From the NCBI RefSeq assembly GCF_021532375.1, contig NZ_JAKGAP010000040.1, positions 1 to 64,000 on the forward strand: 64,000 nucleotides of DNA. The letters run 5' to 3'. Below the pieces are notes generated by a model. The model was given only the letters and a program-made list of their open reading frames with translations. It was not told where the DNA came from and did no database searches. Shown piece after piece: positions 33,263 to 42,927 of this stretch. Source of the stretch: Paenibacillus alkaliterrae (GTDB taxonomy: Bacteria > Bacillota > Bacilli > Paenibacillales > Paenibacillaceae). The stretch's first letter is position 1; each line of letters opens with the position of its first letter. Position numbers and translations under genes: made by a program.

Positions 33263-35488
33263 ATGAGAATAAACTGGTATAATCGTATGTTGCTTTCTTA
33301 TGCACCTATTTTCTTTGTCGTTATCTCCTCGCTGATCTTTGTTTTCTTCACGACATTGAATAGCTCTTCTCAAAATAAATATATTGAAACGAATGAAGCG
33401 ATTTTTCAACAAATGGTACAGTATACAGATGCTAACTTACAGTTGATCGAGCGGAATGTCGTAAGAGAAATTTATAAGAATAAGACGTTGCAATCTTTTT
33501 TCGACGATACTCCGAAAACCGTATACGAGTATTATTTCATACAGGAAAAATTGAATGAGTTTGCGTCATCCTTTCCTTTTCTGAATTCAATGTACTTGTA
33601 TAGCGAAACGACCCAACAAATTTTGACTGGATCAGGCAAATTTCCGTTGGAGGCTTTTGCAGACGCATCTTTTTTTCTTGAGGCCTATGAGGAGCCGGGT
33701 TTAAAGGGATGGTCAACCCCGAGAGAATATCGAGAATCCGTTCTTGATCAGAACAAAAAAGTCATTTCACTAATCAAATATTATCCGTACGCTTTCGGTA
33801 AGGAAGGGGCCGTTGTCATTAATGTAGACGTCAAATCGATTATGGCGTTTTTAAATAATTTAGATAACAATGGTCACAATGTTATTCAAATTTTAGACGA
33901 GAACAAGCAGCCTTTTCAGACTATAATAGAGCCAATTAGTACGAAACCAATCTATGCTACATCGAAATATACCGGATGGTCTTTTTATTTTGACAGCGTC
34001 TATGCTGACGAGTTTTCGATCCTTTCTCTATTATCCAACATATGGATCATATTAGGCATCTTCATCATAGTGCTCGCCATCGTTTGGTTTACGATCATCA
34101 CTCATATTAATTACAAGCCAATTCAAACCATTATGGGCAAAATCGATGATTATACGGCACGCAAAAGTGATGAACTGGGAATAAAATCCCCACGCAATGA
34201 GTTGAAGTTCATTGAGAGCGCTATTGACCATTTTCTGAAAAAAACGGTGGACTACGATACTTTGCACAAAGAAGATATGCTGCTTCGGAAACGCAACTTA
34301 TTTAATGAACTCCTTATAGGCCATAAGACGATAACCGAATCGGAGTGGGAGAGGCAGATGGCATCATTTGGCTTGTCCCATTCCTATGAGCGGCTCGGAG
34401 TAGTTGTGTTTGAAATCGATCACTATGCTCAGTTTACCGAGCGGTACAGTTCAAGCGATCAATATTTACTGAAATATATTATCCAGACTGCATTTCAGGA
34501 GCTAACGCAGGAAAAGGAATTGTTGATTTGGCATACGTGGATTCAACCCCAACAGATGTCCGTTGTTTTTCATTTTCATAGCAACCACGAGCCATATCAA
34601 GATACGTTGCAGCAAATCTGCGAAGAATACCGAAAGTGGATTAACACGAATTTGGAGTTGACGTTATCGGCAGGGATCGGCAGGGAAACCGGGTCGATCG
34701 GCCAAATCGCGGAATCTTACCGCAATGCAAGTGAAAACGTATCCTATAAAGCTGTGTTCGGAACGAACTCGCTGATCGACAATCGGTTGAAAGGCACGAA
34801 GGCGAATGGGGAGAAGTTTAACTGGTTCCAAACTTTGCTGGAGATGGCACATTTTTATCGTTTGGATGATGAACAGTGGGTAGGCAAATTTAACCACATC
34901 TTTACGGAAATACAGCAAATGTTATTATCGAAAGCGGATATCGAAAATTTTGTAAATAATTTAGCACACCAATTACAGAAGGAGATCAACACACTGTCTC
35001 CAGAAATTCAAGCTTTGTGGCGAGATGAATATCAGGAACAATTCTTTAAGATTGCAAACCGTACGGAAACGATGAATGAGATGAATGAACAAGTATTAAC
35101 GGTCATGATCAAGTTGGCCAAAGAGATCGAGCACGAACGGATAAGTAGAAAAAATCATAGCATCGCCGTTCAAGTCAAGGCGTATATCGATCGTAATTAC
35201 GCAGATTCAAACCTTTCCTTAAACCAAGTAAGCGATTTGTTTGGTGTTAGTCCGAAAAGTATTAGCAATTTGTTCAAGGAAGAGCTCGGTGAAAAGTTTT
35301 TCGATTATCTCGTCAAGGTACGGTTTGATCACGCCACACAATTGCTTCAGGAGACAGATGAGCCGATCCAGTTTATAGCGGAAAAAGTAGGATATGTACA
35401 CGTCATCTCATTTCATCGGGCTTTCAAAAAAATGTTCGATCTTCCACCTGGTGAATATAGGAATTTACATCGATTTCATCATGAATAA
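33263..35488 (+). CDS. Membrane-bound AraC-family regulator
   Basis: 741 residues. TM1 at about 9-31, a ~220-residue extracellular sensor region, TM2 at about 252-280, a cytoplasmic linker (GGDEF-like remnant region 340-520), and a C-terminal AraC double helix-turn-helix (about 640-735: NLSLNQVSDLFGVSPKSISNLFKEELGEKFFDYLVKVRFDHATQLLQETDEPIQFIAEKVGYVHVISFHRAFKKMFDLPPGEYR). This one-component architecture is typical of Paenibacillus and controls adjacent oligosaccharide ABC transporters. ATG 33263 has GGGGGAG 9 bases upstream. It directly precedes a permease-permease-binding protein set. Confidence 0.9.
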   Translation: MRINWYNRMLLSYAPIFFVVISSLIFVFFTTLNSSSQNKYIETNEAIFQQMVQYTDANLQLIERNVVREIYKNKTLQSFFDDTPKTVYEYYFIQEKLNEFASSFPFLNSMYLYSETTQQILTGSGKFPLEAFADASFFLEAYEEPGLKGWSTPREYRESVLDQNKKVISLIKYYPYAFGKEGAVVINVDVKSIMAFLNNLDNNGHNVIQILDENKQPFQTIIEPISTKPIYATSKYTGWSFYFDSVYADEFSILSLLSNIWIILGIFIIVLAIVWFTIITHINYKPIQTIMGKIDDYTARKSDELGIKSPRNELKFIESAIDHFLKKTVDYDTLHKEDMLLRKRNLFNELLIGHKTITESEWERQMASFGLSHSYERLGVVVFEIDHYAQFTERYSSSDQYLLKYIIQTAFQELTQEKELLIWHTWIQPQQMSVVFHFHSNHEPYQDTLQQICEEYRKWINTNLELTLSAGIGRETGSIGQIAESYRNASENVSYKAVFGTNSLIDNRLKGTKANGEKFNWFQTLLEMAHFYRLDDEQWVGKFNHIFTEIQQMLLSKADIENFVNNLAHQLQKEINTLSPEIQALWRDEYQEQFFKIANRTETMNEMNEQVLTVMIKLAKEIEHERISRKNHSIAVQVKAYIDRNYADSNLSLNQVSDLFGVSPKSISNLFKEELGEKFFDYLVKVRFDHATQLLQETDEPIQFIAEKVGYVHVISFHRAFKKMFDLPPGEYRNLHRFHHE

Positions 35489-35506
35489 GTGAATGATCGC
35501 TTATCC

Positions 35507-35538
35507 AATCTGCTGTTTTCGCAGCAGATTTTTTTTTC
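35507..35538 (+). terminator. Terminator after the AraC-type regulator
   Basis: AATCTGCTG (35507-35515) / CAGCAGATT (35522-35530) plus a T8 run. Confidence 0.9.
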
Positions 35539-35657
35539 GTAAAAAAAGTTAAGGATAGGAAATATGTTAATTGGCTGTACTGCTGCGGTTTCCCTAAATG
35601 TTAAGCGCAAGATTATTGATAATTTCCGAATCTGCACCGAGATGATAAATTAATAAC

Positions 35658-35671
35658 TGAAAGCGGTTGCA
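35658..35671 (+). promoter_or_regulatory. cre-like site before the sugar ABC transporter
   Basis: TGAAAGCGGTTGCA fits the CcpA cre consensus TGWAANCGNTNWCA at all but one position. It lies 34 bp before the first permease start, so glucose repression of the transporter is likely. Confidence 0.6.
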
Positions 35672-35704
35672 AAACAAATTTAAAGACTAAGGGGGGGATT
35701 ACTC

Positions 35705-36652
35705 ATGCGGCTTGCACCAAAGACTATTCGGCCATACAGTAATGTGTCGCGAAGTACTTGGAAATCTATTATGCGCGAGTGGCAATTGTATCTGTTGTTA
35801 TTTGTGCCCATGGCGTATTTTATCATTTTCAAATATGTTCCGATGCTAGGCGTCGTAGTTGCATTTAAAGATTACAATATTTTTAAAGGGGTTTTGGACA
35901 GCCCTTGGATCGGATTTGAAGCATTTCGAGAAATCTTTCAAATGGATGCATTTCACAACGCAATTCGAAACACCTTTTTATTAAATATATTAGACTTGAT
36001 CATCGGTTTTCCGATACCCATCATTTTAGCTTTGCTATTAAATGAACTTCGCGTCAAATGGTTTAAAAGAGGCGCCCAAACTATCCTGTATTTGCCCCAT
36101 TTCATTTCATGGGTTATTGTCGGCGGAATGGCGACTCAACTGCTAGCGACCAACTCCGGCGGTGTTAATAACTTCTTAAATGCAATCGGCTTGGAAGCGA
36201 TCCCGTTTTTGTCAGAACCGTTGCACTGGGTAATTACCTACCTAGGGTTAGGGATTTGGAGAGAGGCTGGATGGGGAACGATTTTATATTTAGCCGCATT
36301 GACCGGTATCAACAAGGAGTTATATGAAGCAGCCGAGGTGGACGGGGCGAGCCGCCTTCGGAGAATGTGGCATATTACGTTGCCAGGCATCAAACCGACC
36401 ATTGTAATTCTTCTTATTATTAATATCGGACATATGGTCACCATCGGCTTTGATCGGCCTTATATATTGAGCAATCCGCTTGTTACCGACGTTTCGGAGG
36501 TGATTAGTACTTATGTATACAAGGTCGGGATTCAATCGGCCCGCTATACTATCGCGACCGCAATCGGTCTGTTCCAATCGATTGTTGGACTAATCTTCTT
36601 GTTATCGGCTGACTTTATTTCCAGAAAAGTTAACGACCAAGGCATTTGGTGA
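35705..36652 (+). CDS. Sugar ABC transporter permease, LplB-like
   Basis: 315 residues, six or so membrane segments beginning WQLYLLLFVPMAYFIIFKYVPMLGVVVAFKDYNIFKG. The EAA loop ELYEAAEVDGASRLRRMWHITLPGIKPT (about 205-232) is the mark of the carbohydrate uptake (MalF-type) permeases. Forms the channel with the next gene. GGGGGGGATT precedes the ATG. No dedicated ATPase is encoded here; such systems share an MsmX-type ATPase. Confidence 0.92.
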   Translation: MRLAPKTIRPYSNVSRSTWKSIMREWQLYLLLFVPMAYFIIFKYVPMLGVVVAFKDYNIFKGVLDSPWIGFEAFREIFQMDAFHNAIRNTFLLNILDLIIGFPIPIILALLLNELRVKWFKRGAQTILYLPHFISWVIVGGMATQLLATNSGGVNNFLNAIGLEAIPFLSEPLHWVITYLGLGIWREAGWGTILYLAALTGINKELYEAAEVDGASRLRRMWHITLPGIKPTIVILLIINIGHMVTIGFDRPYILSNPLVTDVSEVISTYVYKVGIQSARYTIATAIGLFQSIVGLIFLLSADFISRKVNDQGIW

Positions 36653-36664
36653 GGAGAATGAACA

Positions 36665-37540
36665 ATGAATAGCAAAGCCAATAATATAAGATTTATTGAT
36701 GGATTTATTATGGTGTTGATTGGTATTGCAGGGTTATTATGCTTGATGCCAATGGTTCACATCGTAGCTCTTTCGCTAAGTTCGAATGGGGCCATCATGG
36801 CGGGGAAAGTAACCTTCTTCCCCATCGAAATCAATCTGGCAGCTTACAAAGCCGTATTCCAACACGCAGCAATGGTTCGTTCATTAGTGTTCACCATATT
36901 CATGGTCACTATCTTTACAGTGATCGCCATGATCATGACCGTTTCTGCTGCTTATCCGCTTACTAAACATAGATTAAAGGGCAGAAATACGTTTCTGACA
37001 ATCATTGTACTCACCATGTTTTTCAGCGGCGGTCTCATACCTGATTATTTGCTGATGAGAAATTTGAATCTGCTCGATACCCTATGGGTACTCGTGCTGC
37101 CCGGATCGATCAGTGCTTTCTACTTAATTATTATCAAGACGTTCTTTTCCAATATTCCAATTGAGCTTGAGGAATCGGCCCGTATGGACGGGGCAAGCCA
37201 TTTCAGAATATTGTTTAATGTCGTTCTCCCTTTATCGCTGCCAGTCATCGCGACTTTGAGCTTGTTTTACGCAGTAGGCCGATGGAATGGTTTCCAGGAT
37301 GCTTTGATTTATATCACAAATCAGAATCTGTATCCGATCCAGCTTAAACTATATGCGATGGTCATTAGCGGTCAAGCTAACGATATAGCCATTATGGAGG
37401 CGCAAAATATTTCAGCACCCGTTCCGGAGAGTCTGAAAGCAGCATCGATCATGTTCGGAACGTTACCGATCCTTATCGTATATCCATGGCTTCAGCGGTA
37501 TTTTATTTCCGGTATTATGCTCGGAGCGGTAAAAGGCTAA
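36665..37540 (+). CDS. Sugar ABC transporter permease, LplC/YtcP-like
   Basis: 291 residues. MalG-type permease with FINGFIMVLIGIAGLLCLMPMVHIVALSLSSN-like start and EAA loop ELEESARMDGASHFRILFNVVLPLSLPVIATLSLFYAVGRWNGF (about 171-215). Ends IMLGAVKG, the usual tail. GGAGAATG-AACA gives its ribosome site; 12 bp after the first permease. Confidence 0.92.
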   Translation: MNSKANNIRFIDGFIMVLIGIAGLLCLMPMVHIVALSLSSNGAIMAGKVTFFPIEINLAAYKAVFQHAAMVRSLVFTIFMVTIFTVIAMIMTVSAAYPLTKHRLKGRNTFLTIIVLTMFFSGGLIPDYLLMRNLNLLDTLWVLVLPGSISAFYLIIIKTFFSNIPIELEESARMDGASHFRILFNVVLPLSLPVIATLSLFYAVGRWNGFQDALIYITNQNLYPIQLKLYAMVISGQANDIAIMEAQNISAPVPESLKAASIMFGTLPILIVYPWLQRYFISGIMLGAVKG

Positions 37541-37640
37541 TAGACACAAGTAAAATAGTTACTCTTCATTGGCATAACGTATTTAAGATTTTGACTAATG
37601 AAGATTACTATATAAAAAATATCAAAGGGAGTTGAACAAG

Positions 37641-39230
37641 TTGATAACAATTTCTCGCAAATGGTTGTTGAGCATTCTCGCAGTCGTAATGATCGCGGCG
37701 ATGTTGGTTGGTTGTTCCGATAGTAATTCTGCAAAAAATGAACCCGCGAAGAGAAATCCGGCAGATAACCAGTCGAAAGACGAAGTGAAGAAACCACCGG
37801 TTACGCTCAAAATTGAGCTGTTTGATCGGAACAATACCCCTGCAGGTGCACCACCGATTACCGACAACTTCTTCACCAAGTACATGCAAGAAAATTTTGG
37901 TGATCCGAACAATATCAAATTAGAATTCGTTACGGTTCCTCGTTCTGAAGAAGTCGATAAGCTGAACGTATTGATGGCTGCCAATCAAGCGCCAGACCTC
38001 GTCTTTACGTACAACACTCAAACGGTCGAAAAATATGTAAAAGACGGCGGTTTGACAGATCTCGGGCCTTTATTGGATGAATTTGGTCCGAATCTGAAGA
38101 CCTTATATGGCGACGACGTGCTCAGCTACGGTGTATTCGAAGGCAAGCAATATGCCATTCCTGCCATGCGGGTTATCAAGGCACAAAGCTCGACTTTCAT
38201 CCGTCAGGATTGGCTCGACGAGCTGAATCTACCTGCCCCTGCGACAACAGACCAATTTTACGAAACGATGAAAGCTTTTAAAGCGGCTAAACCTAAGGCA
38301 TTTGCTTACGGAGGACAAATCGATTACTTCCATATGCACCCACTCCAGTATTCTTTCTGGGATTGGGCGAATATTTCGGATGAAGACTTGTACGCGAATG
38401 TGGAGTGGTTGATGCCTGGCAACAAAGAAGCATACCGCTTCCTGAATAAAATGTATAATGAAGGCTTAATGGATCCCGACTTCCCGTTAAGTATGGGTAA
38501 AGACAACAACCTATTTACTAAGTATTTGTTGAACGGTCAAATTGGTGCCGCTACAACGAATACGAACGAACCTGTATATATGGGATATTTGGCCGAGTTG
38601 CAAAAGGCCGATCCGAACGCCAGGTTGAGCGTGATCGACCCGTTCACGGATGTTAACGGCAAAACGCCGAAACCCGCTTACTCGCCTCTTGGAATTTATA
38701 TGTTGGTACCGAAAGCAAGCGAACGGGCTGAAGAAGTGATTAAGTATTTGAATTGGATGGCAGAACCTAAGAACATTCTTGTGTTGCAAAACGGTACCGA
38801 AGGCGTAACGTATACGATGAATGACGGAATTCCTGTTACACTTGACAACGACGAAGCTAAAAACTTGCTGTACAACTACTTTGATTATTGCATAATTCTC
38901 AACGGCAAATATGTTAGCTTTACGGATGAAAGACTGAACATTGCAGCCAATGCTTCCGATCCGAACTTTAGAGACTTCACGGTGAAAAGTGTCGAGACGG
39001 GAAGTAAGGATAGCATCGTTAAACCGCGGGTTCTGACACCAATCGAATCAGATATCAAACACGCGAACACTTTGAAGAAGAAAGACGAAGAAATTTTTGT
39101 TAAAGTTATTACTGCGAAACCTGCTAACTTCGATAGTGTTTATGATAAGGAAGTTGCCGACTACCTGAAAATCGGCGGTCAAGAAGTTATGGAAGAGAAG
39201 AGAGCAGCATACAAAGCAGAATATAAGTAA
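37641..39230 (+). CDS. Extracellular solute-binding lipoprotein, LplA-like
   Basis: 529 residues. Lipoprotein signal with lipobox MLVGC (Cys about 24), then a charged linker and a large type 1 solute-binding fold (ELFDRNNTPAGAPPITDNFFTKYMQENFGDPNNIKLEFVTVPRSEEVDKLNVLMAANQAPDLVF). It captures an oligosaccharide, perhaps a plant cell-wall fragment as for other LplA/YtcQ proteins, and feeds the two permeases. TTG 37641 is 9 bases after AAAGGGAG; TTG 37632 is too close. Last gene of the operon. Confidence 0.9.
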   Translation: MITISRKWLLSILAVVMIAAMLVGCSDSNSAKNEPAKRNPADNQSKDEVKKPPVTLKIELFDRNNTPAGAPPITDNFFTKYMQENFGDPNNIKLEFVTVPRSEEVDKLNVLMAANQAPDLVFTYNTQTVEKYVKDGGLTDLGPLLDEFGPNLKTLYGDDVLSYGVFEGKQYAIPAMRVIKAQSSTFIRQDWLDELNLPAPATTDQFYETMKAFKAAKPKAFAYGGQIDYFHMHPLQYSFWDWANISDEDLYANVEWLMPGNKEAYRFLNKMYNEGLMDPDFPLSMGKDNNLFTKYLLNGQIGAATTNTNEPVYMGYLAELQKADPNARLSVIDPFTDVNGKTPKPAYSPLGIYMLVPKASERAEEVIKYLNWMAEPKNILVLQNGTEGVTYTMNDGIPVTLDNDEAKNLLYNYFDYCIILNGKYVSFTDERLNIAANASDPNFRDFTVKSVETGSKDSIVKPRVLTPIESDIKHANTLKKKDEEIFVKVITAKPANFDSVYDKEVADYLKIGGQEVMEEKRAAYKAEYK

Positions 39231-39243
39231 GGTTTTCGAAAGC

Positions 39244-39290
39244 AGTCCCCCATTCTCCGTTCACGATGAACGGAGAACGGGGGACTCTAT
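39244..39290 (+). terminator. Terminator of the sugar ABC operon
   Basis: A 20-bp stem with one A-C mismatch (39244-39263 with 39267-39286) around the 3-nt loop CGA, followed by CTATT. A very stable hairpin. Confidence 0.85.
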
Positions 39291-39320
39291 TATGCAGTCG
39301 AACCATTTGTAAAAATAATC

Positions 39321-40112
39321 GTGATCAATTTGGATGAATCCACTTACCAATGGCTTGAACAATGGGCTGGTGATGAGGACATTTATTTGAAGGAAGAAAC
39401 GTCCGGGCTGGAGATTGCTTGCCAACTCAATCATCAAACCATGTCGGCAACACCGGTAGGTACGTTGACAGAGCATGTGCTGTATCTGTTGCTCAAGGAA
39501 TGGCCATCTGACAGTCCGCATTCCTTGTTAACCTGTTCGTTAATTAAAAAAGAAAAGCAAGTTTCCGTGCCTGAGGATAGAAAATATAACCCTTGGCGTA
39601 ACACGTACGGCGTTTTTCTGGACCATCAAGAGGAGAATGCAAGGGTTATCGTCAGTATTGAAGGAGCCTTGGCCACACGTTATATGTATTCCCCACATGT
39701 GCCGAAGCCTTACTACTATCCGTTGATAGGTCCCAAAGGCCAAACGCTGATTCAGGATGCTCCTGATGATCACTAACATCATCATGGCTTGTGGTGGGTA
39801 CATGACGATGTAAACGGCCATAAAGCCTACCACGAATTCCGCAGGGAGGGTAGACAAACGCACCGCAGGTTTCTTGCGCTTATTAGTGGACCAGTATTCG
39901 GTCAAATAACAGCTCTTATCGATTGGGTGGATTACAGTGGTAAACTTGTTAACGTAAAGTGGGAAGACGGAGTACCGAGCAAATCGATGATTGATGTGGG
40001 AATTGCAATGTTCACGCATCCGGATAATGAAAGATTCGCAACTCAATGGTTTGTCCGGGATTCCGGAGCGTTTACATCCGCGAACTTTCACTTCAACGGG
40101 GAGCGACTATAA
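39321..40112 (+). pseudogene. PmoA-family (DUF6807-like) gene with nonsense codon and deletions
   Basis: One frame runs from 39321 to 40112, broken only by TAA at 39774-39776. The first part ends KPYYYPLIGPKGQTLIQDAPDDH and the next resumes HHHGLWWVHDDVNGHKAYHE, which together form the DDH-x-HHxGLWxxH motif of PmoA-like proteins. Further on the protein is too short: the middle jet between EFRREGR and GQITALIDWVDYSGK, and the C-terminus after FVRDSGAFTSANF, are missing compared with ~300-residue members. It follows the sugar transporter and may have belonged to the same pathway. Confidence 0.75.
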
Positions 40113-40236
40113 AAGCGATGATAAATAAATAACCTCTCGGAATTAGAGGACGATGTAAGGGGAAAATAGCCGGAATTGAATCGTTTATGCTGAAAGAAAA
40201 GAGGAATTGAGTTTTGCACCCGGCATGATAAAATAG

Positions 40237-40252
40237 GTTTATTATGATAAAC
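40237..40252. promoter_or_regulatory. Putative IclR operator (autoregulation)
   Basis: GTTTAT-TATG-ATAAAC, a perfect 6-bp inverted repeat 15 bp before the IclR start. The same half-sites recur upstream of the SDR gene (41109-41157). Confidence 0.65.
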
Positions 40253-40266
40253 AGGAGTCATTGTAA

Positions 40267-41016
40267 ATGGAACGAAAATATTGGGTACCTGCAATAGACA
40301 GGGCTAATGCGGTACTGACGAAAATCGCCAGCAATCCTTCCAGTCTGAAATTGATGGAATTGAGTGCGCAAACAGGCATTAACAAAAGTACGATGTTTTC
40401 TCTGCTGCAAACATTAGAAGCTTTAGAATGGGTGAAAAGGGATCAGGGTGATACGTATTCGCTCGGCGCTGCATTTGCGTTTTTCGGTAACGCCTATTTC
40501 GCGAGCTTTGACCTGGTGAAGCAATTTTTAAGCTTGGCGGCTGAATATGTGGAACGGATCGGCGAAACGCTTCAAATCGCTAGGCTTGAAAGGGGCGAAA
40601 TCATTTATCTCGCCAAGAAGGAAGCGCCCTCTCCCGTCAGGCTCCTGTCAGAGCCGGGCATGAGGATGCCGGCTTACGCAACGGCCATGGGTAAAATGCT
40701 TCTGTCTGCGCTTTCGGATAATGATATCGCCGACCTTTATGGTAACGCCCCTTTCCAGGCTTACACGGCGAACACGTTAAGTACCGTTGAAGCTTTGACC
40801 GATCATTTGAAAACGGTTCGCGCATCGGGTTTTGCTGTCGACTCCGAAGAAATAGTGCCCGGCTTCGTATGTGTGGCAGCGCCCATTTACGATCGCGCCG
40901 GTAATATAATAGCCGCTACCAGTTTCTCGATGCCTGCCCATCATTGGGAGGAGAAACGGGAAGCGGCCATTGCAGAGATCGGTAATTTTGCACGTCGCCT
41001 TTCAACCTCTTTGTAA
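40267..41016 (+). CDS. IclR-family transcriptional regulator
   Basis: 249 residues. Winged helix (AIDRANAVLTKIASNPSSLKLMELSAQTGINKSTMFSLLQTLEALEWVKR, 9-60) and the IclR effector domain (GETLQIARLERGEIIYLAKKEAPSPVRLLSEPGMRMPAYATAMGKMLLSAL, then FAVDSEEIVPGFVCVAAPIYDRAGNIIAATSFSMP). ACAGGAG lies upstream of the ATG. Likely regulates the SDR-FAH-PhyH operon immediately downstream through shared operator half-sites; a terminator separates the units. Confidence 0.9.
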   Translation: MERKYWVPAIDRANAVLTKIASNPSSLKLMELSAQTGINKSTMFSLLQTLEALEWVKRDQGDTYSLGAAFAFFGNAYFASFDLVKQFLSLAAEYVERIGETLQIARLERGEIIYLAKKEAPSPVRLLSEPGMRMPAYATAMGKMLLSALSDNDIADLYGNAPFQAYTANTLSTVEALTDHLKTVRASGFAVDSEEIVPGFVCVAAPIYDRAGNIIAATSFSMPAHHWEEKREAAIAEIGNFARRLSTSL

Positions 41017-41039
41017 TCCGATACTTCTTTTTTACCTGT

Positions 41040-41080
41040 ACTGTCCAAGCGCTATGATAGCTGCTCCGGGCAGTTTTTTT
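41040..41080 (+). terminator. Terminator after the IclR gene
   Basis: ACTGTCC (41040-41046) pairs with GGGCAGT (41068-41074, one G-U) and is followed by T7. Confidence 0.7.
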
Positions 41081-41108
41081 ATAAATTGACGTAAAAGCGA
41101 GCGGGATG

Positions 41109-41157
41109 ATAAACTGAATTTAGTTTATTAATATAAATTAAGTTTATTATATTAAAC
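41109..41157. promoter_or_regulatory. Two putative IclR operators upstream of the SDR operon
   Basis: ATAAACT-N6-AGTTTAT (41109-41128) and GTTTATTATATTAAAC (41142-41157), both built from the half-site GTTTAT/ATAAAC found at 40237-40252. The second lies 18 bp before the SDR start with the ribosome site GAGAGGAGG between. Confidence 0.65.
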
Positions 41158-41175
41158 TCGAGAGGAGGATCCGCT

Positions 41176-41949
41176 GTGAGGCTAAAAAATAAAGTCGTTT
41201 TAATTACGGGCGCCGGGTCGGGAATCGGCAGAAGCACCGCTTTTTTATTTGCAAGCGAAGGAGCTGCTGTCATTGTCAATGACCTGGACGAAGCCAAAGG
41301 CAGGGAAACGGTCGAGACAATCAAGGAACTGGGAGGATCGGGATTGTTCCTTCAAGCGGACGTAACATCTCCTGAATCCGTCGATGCTATGGTAAAGGCC
41401 GCGATCGCTGAATACGGCGTGATCGATGTACTGTTCAACAACGCAGGCATCAGCGGAGTCGGGGCGCTGCACGAAATCAGCCCCGAACAGTGGGATAAAG
41501 TAATGAATGTCAACATTCGGGGGGTCTATTTGCCTTCGAAATATGTCGTTCCGCATATGATGGAACGCAAATCGGGCAGCATTATCAACATGTCCTCCTG
41601 CATTGCAGAAATGGGCCTTGCCAGACGAGCTTCATATTCCGCTACCAAGGGGGCCGTTCTGGCCTTAACAAAATCGATGCAGGTCGATTATGCAGCGTAT
41701 AACATTCGCGTCAACGCTCTGCTCCCGGGAACGATATTTACGCCATTTGTCGAGCAGTATTTGCAAACTTCGTATGACGACCCGGCAGCGGCTATTGCCT
41801 CGTTAAAAACAAGACAGTTAAGCGGCGATACCGGCAAACCGGAGGATGTAGCCCATGCGGCCCTGTTCCTCGCATCGGATGAATCCAAGTTCATGATGGG
41901 CTCGCCGCTCTATATTGACGGAGGAGTCGTTTTCGGCAAAAACGCTTGA
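41176..41949 (+). CDS. Short-chain dehydrogenase/reductase
   Basis: 257 residues, classical SDR: NAD(P) motif TGAGSGIG (11-18), NNAG (about 89-92), catalytic S (about 141), YSATK (Y about 154, K about 158) and the end GSPLYIDGGVVFGKNA. The acidic residue after strand 2 (NDLDEAKG) favours NAD. Beside an FAH-family hydrolase and under an IclR regulator it resembles the 2-keto-3-deoxy-L-fuconate / L-rhamnonate dehydrogenase step of non-phosphorylative deoxysugar-acid pathways; this is inference from neighbours. GTG or ATG choice: GTG at 41176 after GAGAGGAGG. Confidence 0.9.
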   Translation: MRLKNKVVLITGAGSGIGRSTAFLFASEGAAVIVNDLDEAKGRETVETIKELGGSGLFLQADVTSPESVDAMVKAAIAEYGVIDVLFNNAGISGVGALHEISPEQWDKVMNVNIRGVYLPSKYVVPHMMERKSGSIINMSSCIAEMGLARRASYSATKGAVLALTKSMQVDYAAYNIRVNALLPGTIFTPFVEQYLQTSYDDPAAAIASLKTRQLSGDTGKPEDVAHAALFLASDESKFMMGSPLYIDGGVVFGKNA

Positions 41950-41974
41950 TTTCATTTAAAGGAGATGAATGACC

Positions 41975-42907
41975 ATGAAACTGGTAACGATAGAGTCAAA
42001 TCAAACGATGCGTTTGGGCATTAAAGTGGAGGATCGCCTGTTTGACGTGGAGAAAGCGCTTGAAGTGGCCCCCCAAGCCGAGATTCCGACAGATGTGATG
42101 CAGGTGATCAGCAGCGGAGAAGCGGGAATTTCGGCATTGTCCCGGTATATGGAGCGAGTGCTGGAATCCCATCCAGATCATTCTTCTTTTATAATTCCCG
42201 AATCCGAAGTCAGTTACGGGCCTTGTGTCACCCGGCCCGGCAAGATTATATGTGTCGGACTTAATTATCGGAAGCACGCCGAAGAGACGAAAGCCCCGAT
42301 TCCGCAGTTTCCTATTTTATTTAATAAGTTCAGTAATACTTTGACAGGCCACAACAAGGATATCCCATTGCCGGTTAAAGTAACGAAAGAGGTAGATTAT
42401 GAGGCGGAACTCGTTATCGTAATCGGCAAAAAAGCAAAGTATGTCAAGAAAGAAAAGGCATTGGAGCATGTTTTCGGCTATTGCGCTGTAAATGACCTAT
42501 CCGCCCGCGACCTTCAAATGAGAACGCCGCAATGGCTGCTCGGGAAAACATGCGACAGCTTCAGCCCGCTTGGCCCTTATTTGGTTACTGCGGATGAGGT
42601 GGGGAATCCGAACCGCCTTGAGATCAAGGCGGTGGTCAATGGCGAAGTGCGCCAGCATTCCAATACGTCGGACATGATTTTTTACTGCGACGAGATTGTG
42701 AGCTATATTTCCCAGCACATGACGCTGATGCCTGGAGATATTATTTTGACGGGAACGCCTGAAGGCGTTGTGCTTGGTTATCCCAAGGAGAAACGAGTCT
42801 ATCTTAAGGATGGAGACTCCGTTACGATCGAGATCGAGAAACTGGGCAAACTGACAAATCGGATGATTGATGAGAGATCCGAAGAAATGCATACTTTATC
42901 TGATTGA
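41975..42907 (+). CDS. Fumarylacetoacetate hydrolase-family protein
   Basis: 310 residues. FAH core: PGKIICVGLNYRKHAEE (about 88-104), PILFNKFSNTLTGHNKDIPLP, DYEAELVIVIGKKAKYV with metal ligand E, GYCAVNDLSARDLQ, KTCDSFSPLGPYLVT, MTLMPGDIILTGTPEGV. These enzymes hydrolyse C-C bonds of 2,4-diketo acids or hydrate/decarboxylate them. With the SDR it may form the 2,4-diketo-3-deoxy-sugar acid hydrolase step. ATG 41975 is preferred (10 bases after AAAGGAG) over 41969. Confidence 0.88.
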   Translation: MKLVTIESNQTMRLGIKVEDRLFDVEKALEVAPQAEIPTDVMQVISSGEAGISALSRYMERVLESHPDHSSFIIPESEVSYGPCVTRPGKIICVGLNYRKHAEETKAPIPQFPILFNKFSNTLTGHNKDIPLPVKVTKEVDYEAELVIVIGKKAKYVKKEKALEHVFGYCAVNDLSARDLQMRTPQWLLGKTCDSFSPLGPYLVTADEVGNPNRLEIKAVVNGEVRQHSNTSDMIFYCDEIVSYISQHMTLMPGDIILTGTPEGVVLGYPKEKRVYLKDGDSVTIEIEKLGKLTNRMIDERSEEMHTLSD

Positions 42908-42927
42908 ATGAGAAGTATATAAACTCT

